A DNA stretch of 64,000 bases from Alcanivorax sp. 24 (GTDB lineage Bacteria > Pseudomonadota > Gammaproteobacteria > Pseudomonadales > Alcanivoracaceae), in NCBI RefSeq assembly GCF_004360225.1, contig NZ_SNUA01000001.1, positions 248,001 through 312,000 on the forward strand, in the 5' to 3' direction. Under the pieces are notes generated by a model. The model saw only the letters and a program-made list of their open reading frames with translations, did not search any database and was not told where the DNA came from. The position numbers were made by a program, and so were the translations under genes. Of this stretch, positions 52,401-60,169 are shown piece after piece (position 1 is the first letter of the stretch; each line of letters begins with the position of its first letter).

Positions 52401-52642
52401 TCGATCAAGCCGTCTTCGAGGGTGCGGTATCGCGGTTGCGTCCGGTGTTGATGACCGCGCTCACTTCCATGCTGGGCCTGATGCCGATGCTGTTGGCCAC
52501 CGGTGTCGGCAGTGAGGTGCAGCGTCCGCTGGCGGTGGTGATCGTCGGTGGTCTGGTATCGGCCACGGCATTGACGCTGTTGGTACTGCCAAGCCTCTAT
52601 GGCCTGTTTTCCCATAACAAGATCGAGGAATCGCGGCGTTAG
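49496..52642 (+). CDS. heavy-metal RND pump (CzcA/CusA family)
   Basis: A 1048-residue proton-driven inner-membrane exporter. The N-terminal helix is followed by DAFPDVTNVQVQVNTEAPGLAAEEVEQLI, typical of HME-RND pumps, split here at residue 40. Two large periplasmic loops and about 12 helices are visible. The helix-4 motif is AVAIGMLVDGSVVMVENIFKHL. It has AIG rather than the DFG of zinc/cobalt/cadmium CzcA, but DG rather than the DA of CusA, so the metal cannot be assigned. The ATG at 49496 has AAGGAG close by; an ATG at 49499 has better spacing. Confidence 0.9.
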   Translation: MMLNRCIDWAVNNRLVVLLLLMITVGVIAWQMPRLKLDAFPDVTNVQVQVNTEAPGLAAEEVEQLITYPIEAVMYALPQVAEVRSISKTGLSIVTVVFEEGTDIYFARQLVFERLQAAREDIPDGVGTPEMGPNTSGLGQVYQYLLTAEPGSGIDAMQLRSLNDWVVKLLLMPVGGVTDVLSYGGEVRQYQVNVNPIRLLAYDLTLQQVMDAIAANNRNAGGWYLDRGAEQLVIRGMGWVGSGGKGLGDIAAIPLKEVNGTQVRVRDVARVEFGGEIRQGALTMTRRDAGGNPEFLGEVVAGIVLKRMGANTKATIDGIEARAERIQQALPDGVRFEVFYDQADLVEKAVSTVVSALLLAFLFIVLVLALFLMNLRATVLVLLSIPLSIGLALLVMASLGMSANLMSLGGLAVAIGMLVDGSVVMVENIFKHLSRRQGTDDAAGGITLRVKDAAQEVARPVFFAASIILVVFMPLFTFEGVEAKMFVPMAISIMLAMAAAVLVALIVVPSLASFLFRRGVEEKPNKLVGWLEARYRALLGRAMAARKVVIGAAAGLLVLALATVPLIGTEFVPVLEEGTLALRVTLAPSSSLDTALEVGEKLEREIMTFPEVTYALSRVGRAEIGGDPEPVSNVEIYIGLKPVDEWTSARNRLELQEKIQEKLDQHPGLLFNFSQPIAMRVDELLSGVKAQLAIKLFGPDLNLLREKGEAITQAVREVRGATDVQLEQIAGEAQLVVEPDRNALSRYGLSVDQVMSLVSNGLGGGSAGQVIKGNERYDIYVRFEQAARRDAEAIGNLRLRAADGAWVRLADVARVALVSGPPQISRDDVQRRVVIQANVAGRDMGSVVADIQRAIDTEVDLPSGYSVDIGGQYENQQRAQQRLSMVVPVAVGLIALLLYFAFGSVAQALLILVNVPLALIGGILSLAISGQYLSVPSSVGFITLFGVAVLNGVVMVEAINGRLRDGASVDQAVFEGAVSRLRPVLMTALTSMLGLMPMLLATGVGSEVQRPLAVVIVGGLVSATALTLLVLPSLYGLFSHNKIEESRR

Positions 52643-52710
52643 AAGGGGGCTGCCATGCCTTCTCATTGGGGAGGCGTGGCCAGCCGTGAATCTGGAATTT
52701 GGCGAAATAA

Positions 52711-53415
52711 GACAAGGAACGGCGCAAAAAGACAAACCGATGCTGTTTTAATCATGGCTTGAAGAAATTACGGCCGTGGTGCCTCCGTTTCACCCTGTGC
52801 CGTGAAGGGCACCGCTTCAATCTGGAACTCACTTTGACGGCCTCGGACAAAGTGGCGCATTTCGCCCGTCTGGCTGGTGGGTTGTATGATCATTGGTCGG
52901 TACTCTGCCAGTACCGTGGGCAGCTCGAACTGGAAGGGCGAAAAACCGATATTGGTGGGCTCTGTACCTTTGAGTACGCGCGAGCCGCGAAGGTTAATCT
53001 GCCCTTTCGTTTTTTTACCTATCAAATTATCAATATCGATAGCTGTACCCAGGTGCTGCTGACCGAGGTACTCGGTCCGTTGGGCCTGGAGGCGCAGCGA
53101 CGTGTTTATGTCCGCGGGTTGAACGATCATGGTGCCGTATACGGCCGGGGGTTTGATTTTACGGTACAGGAATTCGAGAGCACGGTATCGATCACCCCAA
53201 ATGGACACTCCATGCGGCTGCCGAAAATCTTTTCCTGGCGAGTGGAAGATGAAAACGGTGAGGAGGTAATAGCCATCGAAGGGCAATCGAACGGCGACTT
53301 TAATTATGGGATGACGGCCGGCCACGCGGGCAGTTACCAATATCGGGGATGCTTTCGGGGGCGGCCGGTGGAAGGCACCGGGTACATCGAGTATATCGAC
53401 TTACGCGGGCAGTAG
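52711..53415 (+). pseudogene. 5'-truncated gene, possible lipocalin-like protein
   Basis: An open frame of about 235 codons that begins right after a stop codon, with no ribosome site and only a TTG start at 52759. The sequence ends EGTGYIEYIDLRG, like the C-terminal strand of AttH/CrtC-type lipocalin-fold proteins, and contains SVLCQYRGQLELEGRKTDIG. The N-terminal half expected for that fold is missing. Base composition is lower in GC than the flanking genes. It is followed directly by a broken AraC gene. The family call is tentative. Confidence 0.5.
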
Positions 53416-53439
53416 CGCTGTGGGAGAGGGCGTTTAAGG

Positions 53440-54196
53440 ATGATGAATAAGGGGGGCTGCGGGCTTGAATATGGTTTCCCCATGGCGTTCGTTGACGTTC
53501 TTGAGTCCGTGGTACGTGCCGGCGGTGGTGATGTGGCACGGGCCAGGGCAGCCTGCGGACTGGCATCGGGAGAGCAGATGGAAAGCCTGAGGCTGGATCA
53601 ATTCCGGGCAGTGTTACGGCAAGGACTGATTCATATGCATGACAAGGAGCCGGCCTCACTGCAACTGCTACGGCACTCATTGCGGTGCGCACAATGTTTC
53701 GGCCTATGAGGCGTACTATCAGGCGCGTGTGACATTCGGCGCGATGGACAACGGCTTTTCCCTTTCCCGCGCCTTGCTCGAACGTCCACTGCTCACCCGA
53801 AATCGAACCACCCACGCCGCCACGTCCGCTGTGCTGGCGACACAATTAACACAACGAGGTCAGGTCCGGCCGGTAACCATCAAGGTGACGCGGATGTTGA
53901 ATATCTTGGTGCCGGAAAAGGGTGCACCGACTCAGGATACCATTGCCCGGGAACTGGCCTTGTCCACCCGGACGCTGACCCGTCGGCTTGCCGAGGAGGG
54001 CTCCTCCTTTGGGGGATTGCTGGAGCAGGTGCGTATCGAACGGGCGGAACGTCTTTTGCTGGGGACGGCTCTGCCGTTGTCCCGCATTGCCTCCAAATTG
54101 GGGTACCGCGATCCATCCAGCTTTTCAAGAGCGTTCAAAAGAGTGACAGGCGTGGCCCCCAGTGCGCGGCGCGAGGCAGGGAGAAGCAGCACGTGA
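53440..54196 (+). pseudogene. AraC-family regulator, disrupted
   Basis: Two frames carry pieces of one AraC-type regulator. The first (53440-53709) encodes an N-terminal start (MAFVDVLESVVRAGGGDVARARAACGL) that ends at a TGA. The second (open from 53639 to 54196) encodes FGAMDNGFSLSRALLERPLL and a complete C-terminal helix-turn-helix (LALSTRTLTRRLAEEGSSFG; LSRIASKLGYRDPSSFSRAFKR). The expected middle of the N-terminal effector domain, roughly 90 residues, is missing at the junction near 53700. A deletion with a frame change explains this. Full-length relatives of this subgroup have about 330 residues. Confidence 0.8.
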
Positions 54197-54207
54197 GTGT
54201 CGCCGGA

Positions 54208-54837
54208 TCAGCTGCGCCCCTTCGGTTTCTCATCGAAGGCCACGCCACTAAGTAGAGCTTCCAGTCTTTCAAATCCTTGCTCGCGACTGAATGGGGCTTC
54301 CCGCGGGGGATCGTAGACTTCCGGGTTGGTGCCCTGGAGGACCAGGTCGATGGCGTAGCAGGTACCATGGTGGACGGCGCGGTAGGCACGCAGGCTTTGA
54401 AAATGGTTCATGGCGGCGTCACCTCCCTGGTAGGTGGTGAAGAGCGCGCCATCCCGTTCAGTGGTGCCGGTCTCGCTTGACGTGGCCAGGGGGCCGGGGC
54501 GGGTGCAGTTTTCCACCTGGCCAGGATCACGGCTGACACCGAGACGCAGTTCGCCGGTGAGGATCTCGTCGGAGTCGTTGAGGCGCAACACCAGCAGACG
54601 CTCGCCAGGGGCATCCGGTTCAGCGTCCAGCCGCCAGGCCGGATCGCCGAAGTAGCCGCCGGTCTCCGTCACGGCGCGGGCCTGGTGATTGTCGTAGGCG
54701 AGGCCGATGCCGTACTCGCCGCTGTGAAAGGCGGCGGGGAAGGCTTCGGCACCGGTTTCTCCGGTGCTGTTGTCGCAGCCGGCCAGAGTGAGTGGCGTGA
54801 CCAACAAGAGTGTGGCGATCCGCCGGGTATTCTCCAT
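54208..54837 (-). CDS. lipoprotein of unknown function
   Basis: A 209-residue predicted lipoprotein. The signal peptide MENTRRIATLLLVTPLTLAGC has a standard lipobox with the lipidated Cys at residue 21. The mature part has no motif that I recognise; it contains one further pair of cysteines (ENCTRPG and HHGTCYAIDLVL), likely disulfide-bonded. The ATG at 54837 has AAGGAA upstream, and an open frame to 54996 has no support. It lies 58 bases downstream of selO on the same strand. Confidence 0.65.
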   Translation of the reverse strand: MENTRRIATLLLVTPLTLAGCDNSTGETGAEAFPAAFHSGEYGIGLAYDNHQARAVTETGGYFGDPAWRLDAEPDAPGERLLVLRLNDSDEILTGELRLGVSRDPGQVENCTRPGPLATSSETGTTERDGALFTTYQGGDAAMNHFQSLRAYRAVHHGTCYAIDLVLQGTNPEVYDPPREAPFSREQGFERLEALLSGVAFDEKPKGRS

Positions 54838-54895
54838 GTGCTTTCCTTCCTTTATGTGTTGGCCCGCGTTGTGCCGGTGTTTTTCAAGCAAGCGG

Positions 54896-56356
54896 TCAGG
54901 TGCCACAAAAGGTTTGCAGTACCCGTTCCGCTGGTTTTGGCGGTTGCCGATAGTCATCGATGTCATCGCGATCCTGATAAGGGCGGGACAGCGCATCGAG
55001 CAGCCGGTGCGTGGGGGCCAGATCGTCGTCGCGCACCGCCGCGTTCAGGGCTTCCTCCACTTTGTGGTTGCGGGGAATCACCTCTGGATTGTGGTTGCGC
55101 ATCAGGCAGAACGAAGACTTGAGCGGTTTGGTATTGCGGCTCAAGCGCGCCCGCCAGCGCTGATGCCAGTTCTCGAACGCCTCATCCTGATAGATCTCAT
55201 CCAGGGGAGCGGTCTCGCTGATCAGGTCACGGAAGGTGTTGGTGTAATCGGCCTGGCGGCGTTGCATCCAGTCCAGCAAATCCTGAATCAGGGTGGCGTC
55301 CATCGGGTCCTCGCCGAACAGACCAAGCTTGGCGCGCATCATCGCCAGCCATTTATTGTCGTAGCGTCCGCTGAAGGACTTGATCACGTTGGTGGCTTTT
55401 TGCACGGCGGCATCGGTGTCAGCGTCGATCAGCGGCAGCAGGATTTCCGCGAACCGGGTCAGATTCCACTGGGTAATCGCCGGCTGATTGCCATAGGCGT
55501 AGCGACCCTGGTGGTCGATGGAACTGAATACCGTGTCCGGGTGGTAGTGATCCATGAAAGCGCAGGGACCGTAGTCGATGGTTTCGCCGGAGAGCGCCAC
55601 GTTGTCGGTGTTCATGACGCCGTGAATAAAGCCTACCCGCATCCAGTGGACGATCAGGTCCAACTGCTTCTCCATCACCGCGTCCAGCAGCGCCAGGGCT
55701 TTATTGTCGCTGTCGCTGAGTTCCGGATAATGGCGTTCCAGGGTGTAGTCCACCAGTGTTTCCAGCAGTGCGGTGTCGCGCTGGCCGGCGGCGAACTGGA
55801 AGGTGCCCACGCGCAGATGCGAGGCCGCAACCCGGGTCAGGATGGCACCGGGCAAAGCGGTTTCCCGGTATACCGGCTCCCCGGTGGCCACCACCGCCAG
55901 GCTGCGGGTAGTGGCAATGCCGAGGGCGTGCATCGCTTCGCTGATCAGGTATTCCCGCAGCATCGGGCCGAGAGCGGCGCGGCCATCACCGCCACGGGAA
56001 AAAGGCGTTCGGCCGGCGCCCTTGAGCTGGATGTCGCGGCGCCGGCCCTCGGGGGTAAGCTGTTCGCCAAGCAGGATGGCGCGGCCGTCGCCGAGCATGT
56101 TCGGGTAGCCGAACTGATGGCCGGCGTAGGCCTGGGCGATGGGTTCGCTGCCTTCGGCCAGGGTGTTACCCGCCAGCAGGGCGGTGCCGTCAGGACTGTC
56201 CAGAGCGGAGGCATCCAATCCCAGTTGCTCGGCCAGAGGGCGGTTGAACAGGATCCCCAGTGGCGCGCTCACTGGTGTTGGTTCGCAGCGGGCGAACAGG
56301 CGCTCCGGCAGTCGGGCGTAGCCGTTATCAAAGTGAAAGCCGTAGGAACTGCTCAT
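54896..56356 (-). CDS. selO: protein adenylyltransferase SelO (YdiU)
   Basis: A 486-residue pseudokinase-fold enzyme of the SelO/YdiU family, which transfers AMP to protein hydroxyls. The conserved N-terminal segment AYAGHQFGYPNMLGDGRAILLGE, the Lys in DIQLKGAGRTPFSR, and the metal-binding region FIHGVMNTDNVALSGETIDYGPCAFMD are all visible in split form. The C-terminal end CGT corresponds to the position of the selenocysteine or cysteine in other members (here Cys-Gly-Thr). The start at 56356 is a standard ATG. No partner gene is adjacent other than the lipoprotein gene downstream. Confidence 0.9.
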   Translation of the reverse strand: MSSSYGFHFDNGYARLPERLFARCEPTPVSAPLGILFNRPLAEQLGLDASALDSPDGTALLAGNTLAEGSEPIAQAYAGHQFGYPNMLGDGRAILLGEQLTPEGRRRDIQLKGAGRTPFSRGGDGRAALGPMLREYLISEAMHALGIATTRSLAVVATGEPVYRETALPGAILTRVAASHLRVGTFQFAAGQRDTALLETLVDYTLERHYPELSDSDNKALALLDAVMEKQLDLIVHWMRVGFIHGVMNTDNVALSGETIDYGPCAFMDHYHPDTVFSSIDHQGRYAYGNQPAITQWNLTRFAEILLPLIDADTDAAVQKATNVIKSFSGRYDNKWLAMMRAKLGLFGEDPMDATLIQDLLDWMQRRQADYTNTFRDLISETAPLDEIYQDEAFENWHQRWRARLSRNTKPLKSSFCLMRNHNPEVIPRNHKVEEALNAAVRDDDLAPTHRLLDALSRPYQDRDDIDDYRQPPKPAERVLQTFCGT

Positions 56357-56610
56357 CCAATACTCCAGAGGGGAACCAAGGTGCGTTGAGTACAGCGTAA
56401 CAGACCGTGGCGACGGAAAAGAGGCATGACCGGACGGTCGAAAAGAGCGAATGCCGGACTATCGCATTGCGCCGGCTTCCATGAAAAGATTAATGAATCC
56501 GGCCCGGAGGCGCGTCGTTGGCGCTCCCTGAACAGGCTGATAATAACAAAACGGGGCTTTCCTGCTCATGGAAAGCCTTTCGATGGGGTAACCCCCGGGA
56601 GTCGCGAAGC

Positions 56611-56805
56611 ATGAACAAAAGGCCCCTTTATCTGTTTTTCGTGGTGTTTGCGCTGATGTTTTTCGCCAGTATGGCGCTGATGGTGTTCGCTGATCGCACC
56701 CTCTATCTGGCGCCGATCATCGGATTGGCGGGTATGATCTGGGCCTTGTTGCGCCTGCGCGGGGTGACCCGGATTGGCGGTATCACCATCGGGCGCAATG
56801 ATTGA
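56611..56805 (+). CDS. small membrane protein, function unknown
   Basis: A 64-residue protein with two hydrophobic helices (LYLFFVVFALMFFASMALMV and LYLAPIIGLAGMIWALLRL) and a short basic and Gly-rich tail (RIGGITIGRND). GGGAG lies about ten bases before the ATG. No family is recognised. It stands alone between selO and the dioxygenase gene. Confidence 0.5.
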   Translation: MNKRPLYLFFVVFALMFFASMALMVFADRTLYLAPIIGLAGMIWALLRLRGVTRIGGITIGRND

Positions 56806-56847
56806 CGTCCTGGTTGCTAAATTGCCGGGCGCGGCTGCTGTCCTACT

Positions 56848-56918
56848 ATTCGCTTGCAAGCAAGCTTCCCACAGCGGTTTCGTAGTCTTCTCCGTGGGAA
56901 GCTGCCTTGGCAGCGAAT
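56848..56918. repeat. REP-like pair, locus 7 (chimeric arms)
   Basis: The arm at 56848-56877 has the core GCTTGCAAGCAAGC, while the arm at 56892-56918 has GCTGCCTTGGCAGC. The outer TCCCACAGCGG and CCGTGGGA parts are shared. The two halves thus come from different sub-families. Confidence 0.85.
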
Positions 56919-56946
56919 GGCGTGCTGCCGCGAAGGCCTGAAGGGT

Positions 56947-57050
56947 GCCGCCATGGATGGCAGGCCACAAAAAATCGTCGGGAACGATTTTTGACGTCGC
57001 TCGCGACGTCCCGGAGGGTGGCCGCCATGGATGGCAGGCCACAAAAAATC
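56947..57050. repeat. 30-base direct repeat flanking two dyads
   Basis: A perfect 30-base sequence (starting GCCGCCATGGATGGCAGG, ending AAAAAATC) occurs at 56947-56976 and again at 57021-57050. Between the copies lie two hairpins, AAAATCGT/ACGATTTT and GACGTCG/CGACGTC. No gene is involved. This stretch and locus 7 fill the gap of about 320 bases between the small membrane protein and dioxygenase genes. Confidence 0.85.
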
Positions 57051-57131
57051 TGATGTAACCGCACCAATCGCTGAATCCCTTGCCTGACGCCGATGCCGTA
57101 CTCTGAACACAGTCCGTGTTGGGAGTGATCC

Positions 57132-57935
57132 ATGTCATTCGTTGCTTATGTTACTCATGGTGGTGGTCCCCTGCCGTTGCTCGACGATCCGGGGCATAGG
57201 GAGCTGGTCGCGTCGCTGCGCGAACTCGCCGGGGCGGCGCCGCGTCCCAGGGCGATTCTGTTGGTCAGTGCTCACTGGGAAGCCCCGGTGGCGTCGTTCA
57301 CTGGTGGTGCCCATCCGCAGCTGGTTTACGACTACTACGGCTTTCCCGAACCCGCCTACCATCTGCGATACCCTGCTCCCGGTGATCCGGCCCTGGCGGC
57401 CCGTGCCGCCAGCCTGTTGCACGAGTCGGGTATCGAGGCGCGGGTGGACAGTGAGCGGGGTTTCGATCATGGCCTGTTCGTGCCGCTGTCACTGATGTAC
57501 CCGCAAGCGGATGTGCCGGTGGTGGAGATGTCGTTGCTGGATTCACTGGACGCCGGGGCGCACTGGTGCCTGGGCCAAGCACTGGCGCCGCTGGTGGCCC
57601 AGGGCGTGGCGGTGATCGGCTCCGGCTCCTCGTTCCATAACATGGCGGTACTGATGGGGCGTGGCGATCCGCCGGGGGCATGGAATGCCAACCGGGATTT
57701 CGAGCAGTGGTTGTGGCGGACCAGCCAGAACGAAGACTGGGACGAGGAAGAACGGGGAAAACAATGGTGTGCCTGGCGTCAGGCTCCCGGTGGATCCTTC
57801 AGCCACCCGCGCGAGGAGCATCTGCTCCCCGCCCTGGTGTGCGCCGGCGCCGCCGGCAAGCCGGCGGACCGGGTATTCCGGGGGCGCATGGGCGCGGTGG
57901 AGGTCAGTTCCCTGCTGTGGCGGCCAGGGAACTGA
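57132..57935 (+). CDS. LigB-type extradiol dioxygenase, DODA/YgiD-like
   Basis: A 267-residue protein of the class III extradiol dioxygenase superfamily (DODA/YgiD group). Likely iron or zinc ligands are in VTHGGGPLPLLDD, SAHWEAP (His), DHGLFVPLSLMYP (His) and the SFHNMAV region. Family members cleave catechols such as DOPA; YgiD is a 4,5-DOPA dioxygenase. The physiological substrate here is unknown. The gene is convergent with nhaD, which begins on the opposite strand six bases beyond its stop. Confidence 0.85.
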   Translation: MSFVAYVTHGGGPLPLLDDPGHRELVASLRELAGAAPRPRAILLVSAHWEAPVASFTGGAHPQLVYDYYGFPEPAYHLRYPAPGDPALAARAASLLHESGIEARVDSERGFDHGLFVPLSLMYPQADVPVVEMSLLDSLDAGAHWCLGQALAPLVAQGVAVIGSGSSFHNMAVLMGRGDPPGAWNANRDFEQWLWRTSQNEDWDEEERGKQWCAWRQAPGGSFSHPREEHLLPALVCAGAAGKPADRVFRGRMGAVEVSSLLWRPGN

Positions 57936-57941
57936 GCGGAC

Positions 57942-59171
57942 TCAAAGCATGACGCCGATGGCCAGCACGCCGAAGAAGCCGATGGTGTAAGCCACGAACA
58001 AATAGCCCGCGTAACGCAGATAGCTGGCGAAAGTCAGTTCCTCGACCTTGCTCATGGCGACCACGCCGGCGGCGGACCCGATGATCAGCAGGGAGCCGCC
58101 GACGCCCACGGAGTAGGTCAGGGTCAGCCACTGTGGCAGCGTCATCTCGATACCGGATTTCAGCAAGGCGGCGGTTAACGGCACGTTGTCGAACAGCGCG
58201 GAAACCATGCCCACCACGTAGTTGGCGGCCAGGGTCGGCATGATGTCGTACAGCTTCGGGAAATAGGCGAGGATGCCCAATTCCTTGAGCATGCCCACCA
58301 GCAGCAGCACACCGAGGAAGAACAGCAGGGTGTCGAACTCGATTTTGCGAATGTAGTCGAGTACCGGCTCGTCCTTGTTCATGAACTGCACCACCATGAA
58401 CATCAGGGACAGTCCGAACAGGAAGGTCAGCACCGGCGGAATACCGAAGGCCACGTTGGCGCCGATGGTGGTCAGGATGGTCAGGAAGAACAGCGCCGCC
58501 ACCGCTTTGTCGCCGTGGCCGAAGGTGATGTCCCGTTTTTCCAGCTCCAGATCTCCCTGCAGTCCCAGGGAAAGCAGGAACGCCAGGCTCATTACCGCCA
58601 CGAAGGCGGGCAGACTCAATACCAGCAGATCGACGATCTCCACCTTGTCGGCGAGGAAGATCATCAGCGTGGTGACGTCACCGGTGATCAAGGCGGTGCC
58701 GCCGGCGTTCACCGAGAACACCACCAGCACCACGTAGCGCAGCAGTTTCTTCGCCGGCAGCCGCAGGTTCATCAGCACGGCGATGCACACCAGGGTAGCG
58801 GTGATGTTGTCGGCCATGGACGAGAACAGGAAGGCGAACAGCCCGGTCATGATCATCAGCTTGCGCTCGGACATGCGCGAGGGCATCAGCTTGTTGACGA
58901 TGCCGTCGATAATGCCTTTCCCGGACAGATACGCGACGAAGGTCATGGCGGCCATCAGGAACAGCCACAGAGTGGCGATGTCGAGGAGCTGTTCGTTCAA
59001 CTGCTCCATCAGGGCTTCATGAGTGAGATGAGAGGGCGGGGCAATAAAGAACAGAACCCAAACCAGGGATCCGAAGAACAGGGTGGTCTTGGCCTTGTCG
59101 ATGTGAACCACGTCTTCAATGACGATGGACAGGAAGCCGAGAGCCACCAGGACAAGTAGCAATGCGGTCAT
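57942..59171 (-). CDS. nhaD: Na+/H+ antiporter NhaD
   Basis: A 409-residue membrane protein with about 12 helices. It carries the NhaD-typical stretches SSMADNITATLVCIAVLMNLRL, NAGGTALITGDVTTLMIFLAD and SALFDNVPLTAALLKSG, in which acidic residues in helix breaks carry the ions. NhaD exports sodium in exchange for protons and is common in marine and alkaliphilic bacteria. No signal peptide is present, which is normal for short NhaD. It has its own short upstream region next to the MerR gene. Confidence 0.93.
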   Translation of the reverse strand: MTALLLVLVALGFLSIVIEDVVHIDKAKTTLFFGSLVWVLFFIAPPSHLTHEALMEQLNEQLLDIATLWLFLMAAMTFVAYLSGKGIIDGIVNKLMPSRMSERKLMIMTGLFAFLFSSMADNITATLVCIAVLMNLRLPAKKLLRYVVLVVFSVNAGGTALITGDVTTLMIFLADKVEIVDLLVLSLPAFVAVMSLAFLLSLGLQGDLELEKRDITFGHGDKAVAALFFLTILTTIGANVAFGIPPVLTFLFGLSLMFMVVQFMNKDEPVLDYIRKIEFDTLLFFLGVLLLVGMLKELGILAYFPKLYDIMPTLAANYVVGMVSALFDNVPLTAALLKSGIEMTLPQWLTLTYSVGVGGSLLIIGSAAGVVAMSKVEELTFASYLRYAGYLFVAYTIGFFGVLAIGVML

Positions 59172-59294
59172 AGGGGACTTCCAAGGCAGGAATCAGCGGG
59201 GCGGATTCTAGCGCTTTTGGGTCAAGCATGCGACCTTTTGGGCGATCGCGGCGGGGGCCAGGACGTTGTCGCTGACCGCCAGGGAGGGGCGCGT

Positions 59295-59717
59295 TCAGGC
59301 TAATGGATGCCCGCTCTCACACAACCGGTGATCGCGCAGGACTTCGATGATCCGGCACTGGCCCACCTCACCGCCGCCGCATTCCCCGATCATCCGATCC
59401 AGCTCCTGGCGTAACGTCATCAGCGACTCAATGCGGGCGGTGACCGCGTCCCGGTGACGGCGGGCAACCGCGTCCACCGCCGAACAATCCCGATGTTCGT
59501 CGTCGGACAGGGACAATAACTCGCGAATATCATCAATGGTGAAACCGAGGGAGCGGGCATGGCGGATGAAGTGCAACCGGTCCCGGTGCCGCTGCGTGTA
59601 GCGCCGCTGGTTGCCGGCGCTGCGGGCGGGTTCCGGCATCAACCGGATCTGTTCGTAATAACGGATGGTTTCCGCCTTGCAGCCGGTGTCCCGGGCCAGA
59701 TCGCCGATGGAAAACAT
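59295..59717 (-). CDS. MerR-family metal regulator, CadR/ZntR-like
   Basis: A 140-residue MerR-type regulator. The N-terminal helix-turn-helix (FSIGDLARDTGCKAETIRYYEQ) is followed by the wing and a coiled-coil helix. The metal-binding cysteines are Cys78 (HRDCSAVD), Cys113 (GECGGG) and Cys121 (GQCRII). This spacing is close to CadR and PbrR, with ZntR a little further away, suggesting cadmium, lead, zinc or mercury. The gene diverges from the DUF3703/CDF genes and a perfect MerR-type promoter lies between them. Confidence 0.88.
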   Translation of the reverse strand: MFSIGDLARDTGCKAETIRYYEQIRLMPEPARSAGNQRRYTQRHRDRLHFIRHARSLGFTIDDIRELLSLSDDEHRDCSAVDAVARRHRDAVTARIESLMTLRQELDRMIGECGGGEVGQCRIIEVLRDHRLCESGHPLA

Positions 59718-59728
59718 GCTGCCTCCTC

Positions 59729-59759
59729 TTGAAGCTATAGCTGCTACAGGTATTCAAAT
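59729..59759 (+). promoter_or_regulatory. MerR-type promoter for the cation efflux operon
   Basis: TTGAAG (59729-59734) and TCAAAT (59754-59759) are separated by 19 bases, with the spacer CTATAGCTGCTACAGGTAT. CTATAG-TGCTACAGG is very close to the operator core known for PbrR/CadR/MerR promoters (CTATAGTAACTAGAGG type). It drives the DUF3703 and CDF genes, and the divergent MerR gene is the likely regulator. Confidence 0.85.
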
Positions 59760-59791
59760 GGCAGGACATCGTGGCCGTCAAGGGGGCGCAT

Positions 59792-60127
59792 ATGCATCAA
59801 CGTCAATATCGGGCGTTTCATCGCGAGATGGCGCGGGCGCGCCGTGCTTACCGCCGGCGGCAGTGGCGCGGGGCTTTTTACCATCTGCGGAGAGCGCATA
59901 TTCTGGGGCAACGCCGTGCCGGAGCGCATACGTTGAGCCATTGGTGGATGCTAAAGGTGGGGTGGCGCCGCGGTGATGCCCGTGAAGTGGCCGGGCAATC
60001 GATTCGTTTGCTGGCCGCGCTGCTGTTCTCCCGTCCATGGGTGCCGGAAGGTAATACCGGCGGTGCTGACGTCAGCGTGCTACGGCGCATGCCGGTTCCG
60101 CCGGATCTGCGCAAATGGATGGCTTAG
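59792..60127 (+). CDS. DUF3703-like small basic protein
   Basis: A 111-residue very basic protein (HQRQYRAFHREMARARRAYRRRQWRGAFYHLRRAH). The sequence fits DUF3703, a family repeatedly found next to MerR regulators and CDF exporters. No function is known. An arginine/histidine-rich helix suggests DNA, RNA or metal binding, but this is speculation. The ATG at 59792 has AAGGGGG upstream; a GTG at 59771 is an alternative. It is the first gene after the MerR-type promoter. Confidence 0.72.
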   Translation: MHQRQYRAFHREMARARRAYRRRQWRGAFYHLRRAHILGQRRAGAHTLSHWWMLKVGWRRGDAREVAGQSIRLLAALLFSRPWVPEGNTGGADVSVLRRMPVPPDLRKWMA

Positions 60128-60169
60128 TGAAGCGGCCAGTGGAAACAAGGTCACACCAAGGAGAAACGG

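Noticed and set aside
54764-56389. Open frame of about 540 codons opposite selO
   Set aside because: It is antisense to the full-length selO gene with all conserved SelO motifs; the translation has no recognisable feature.
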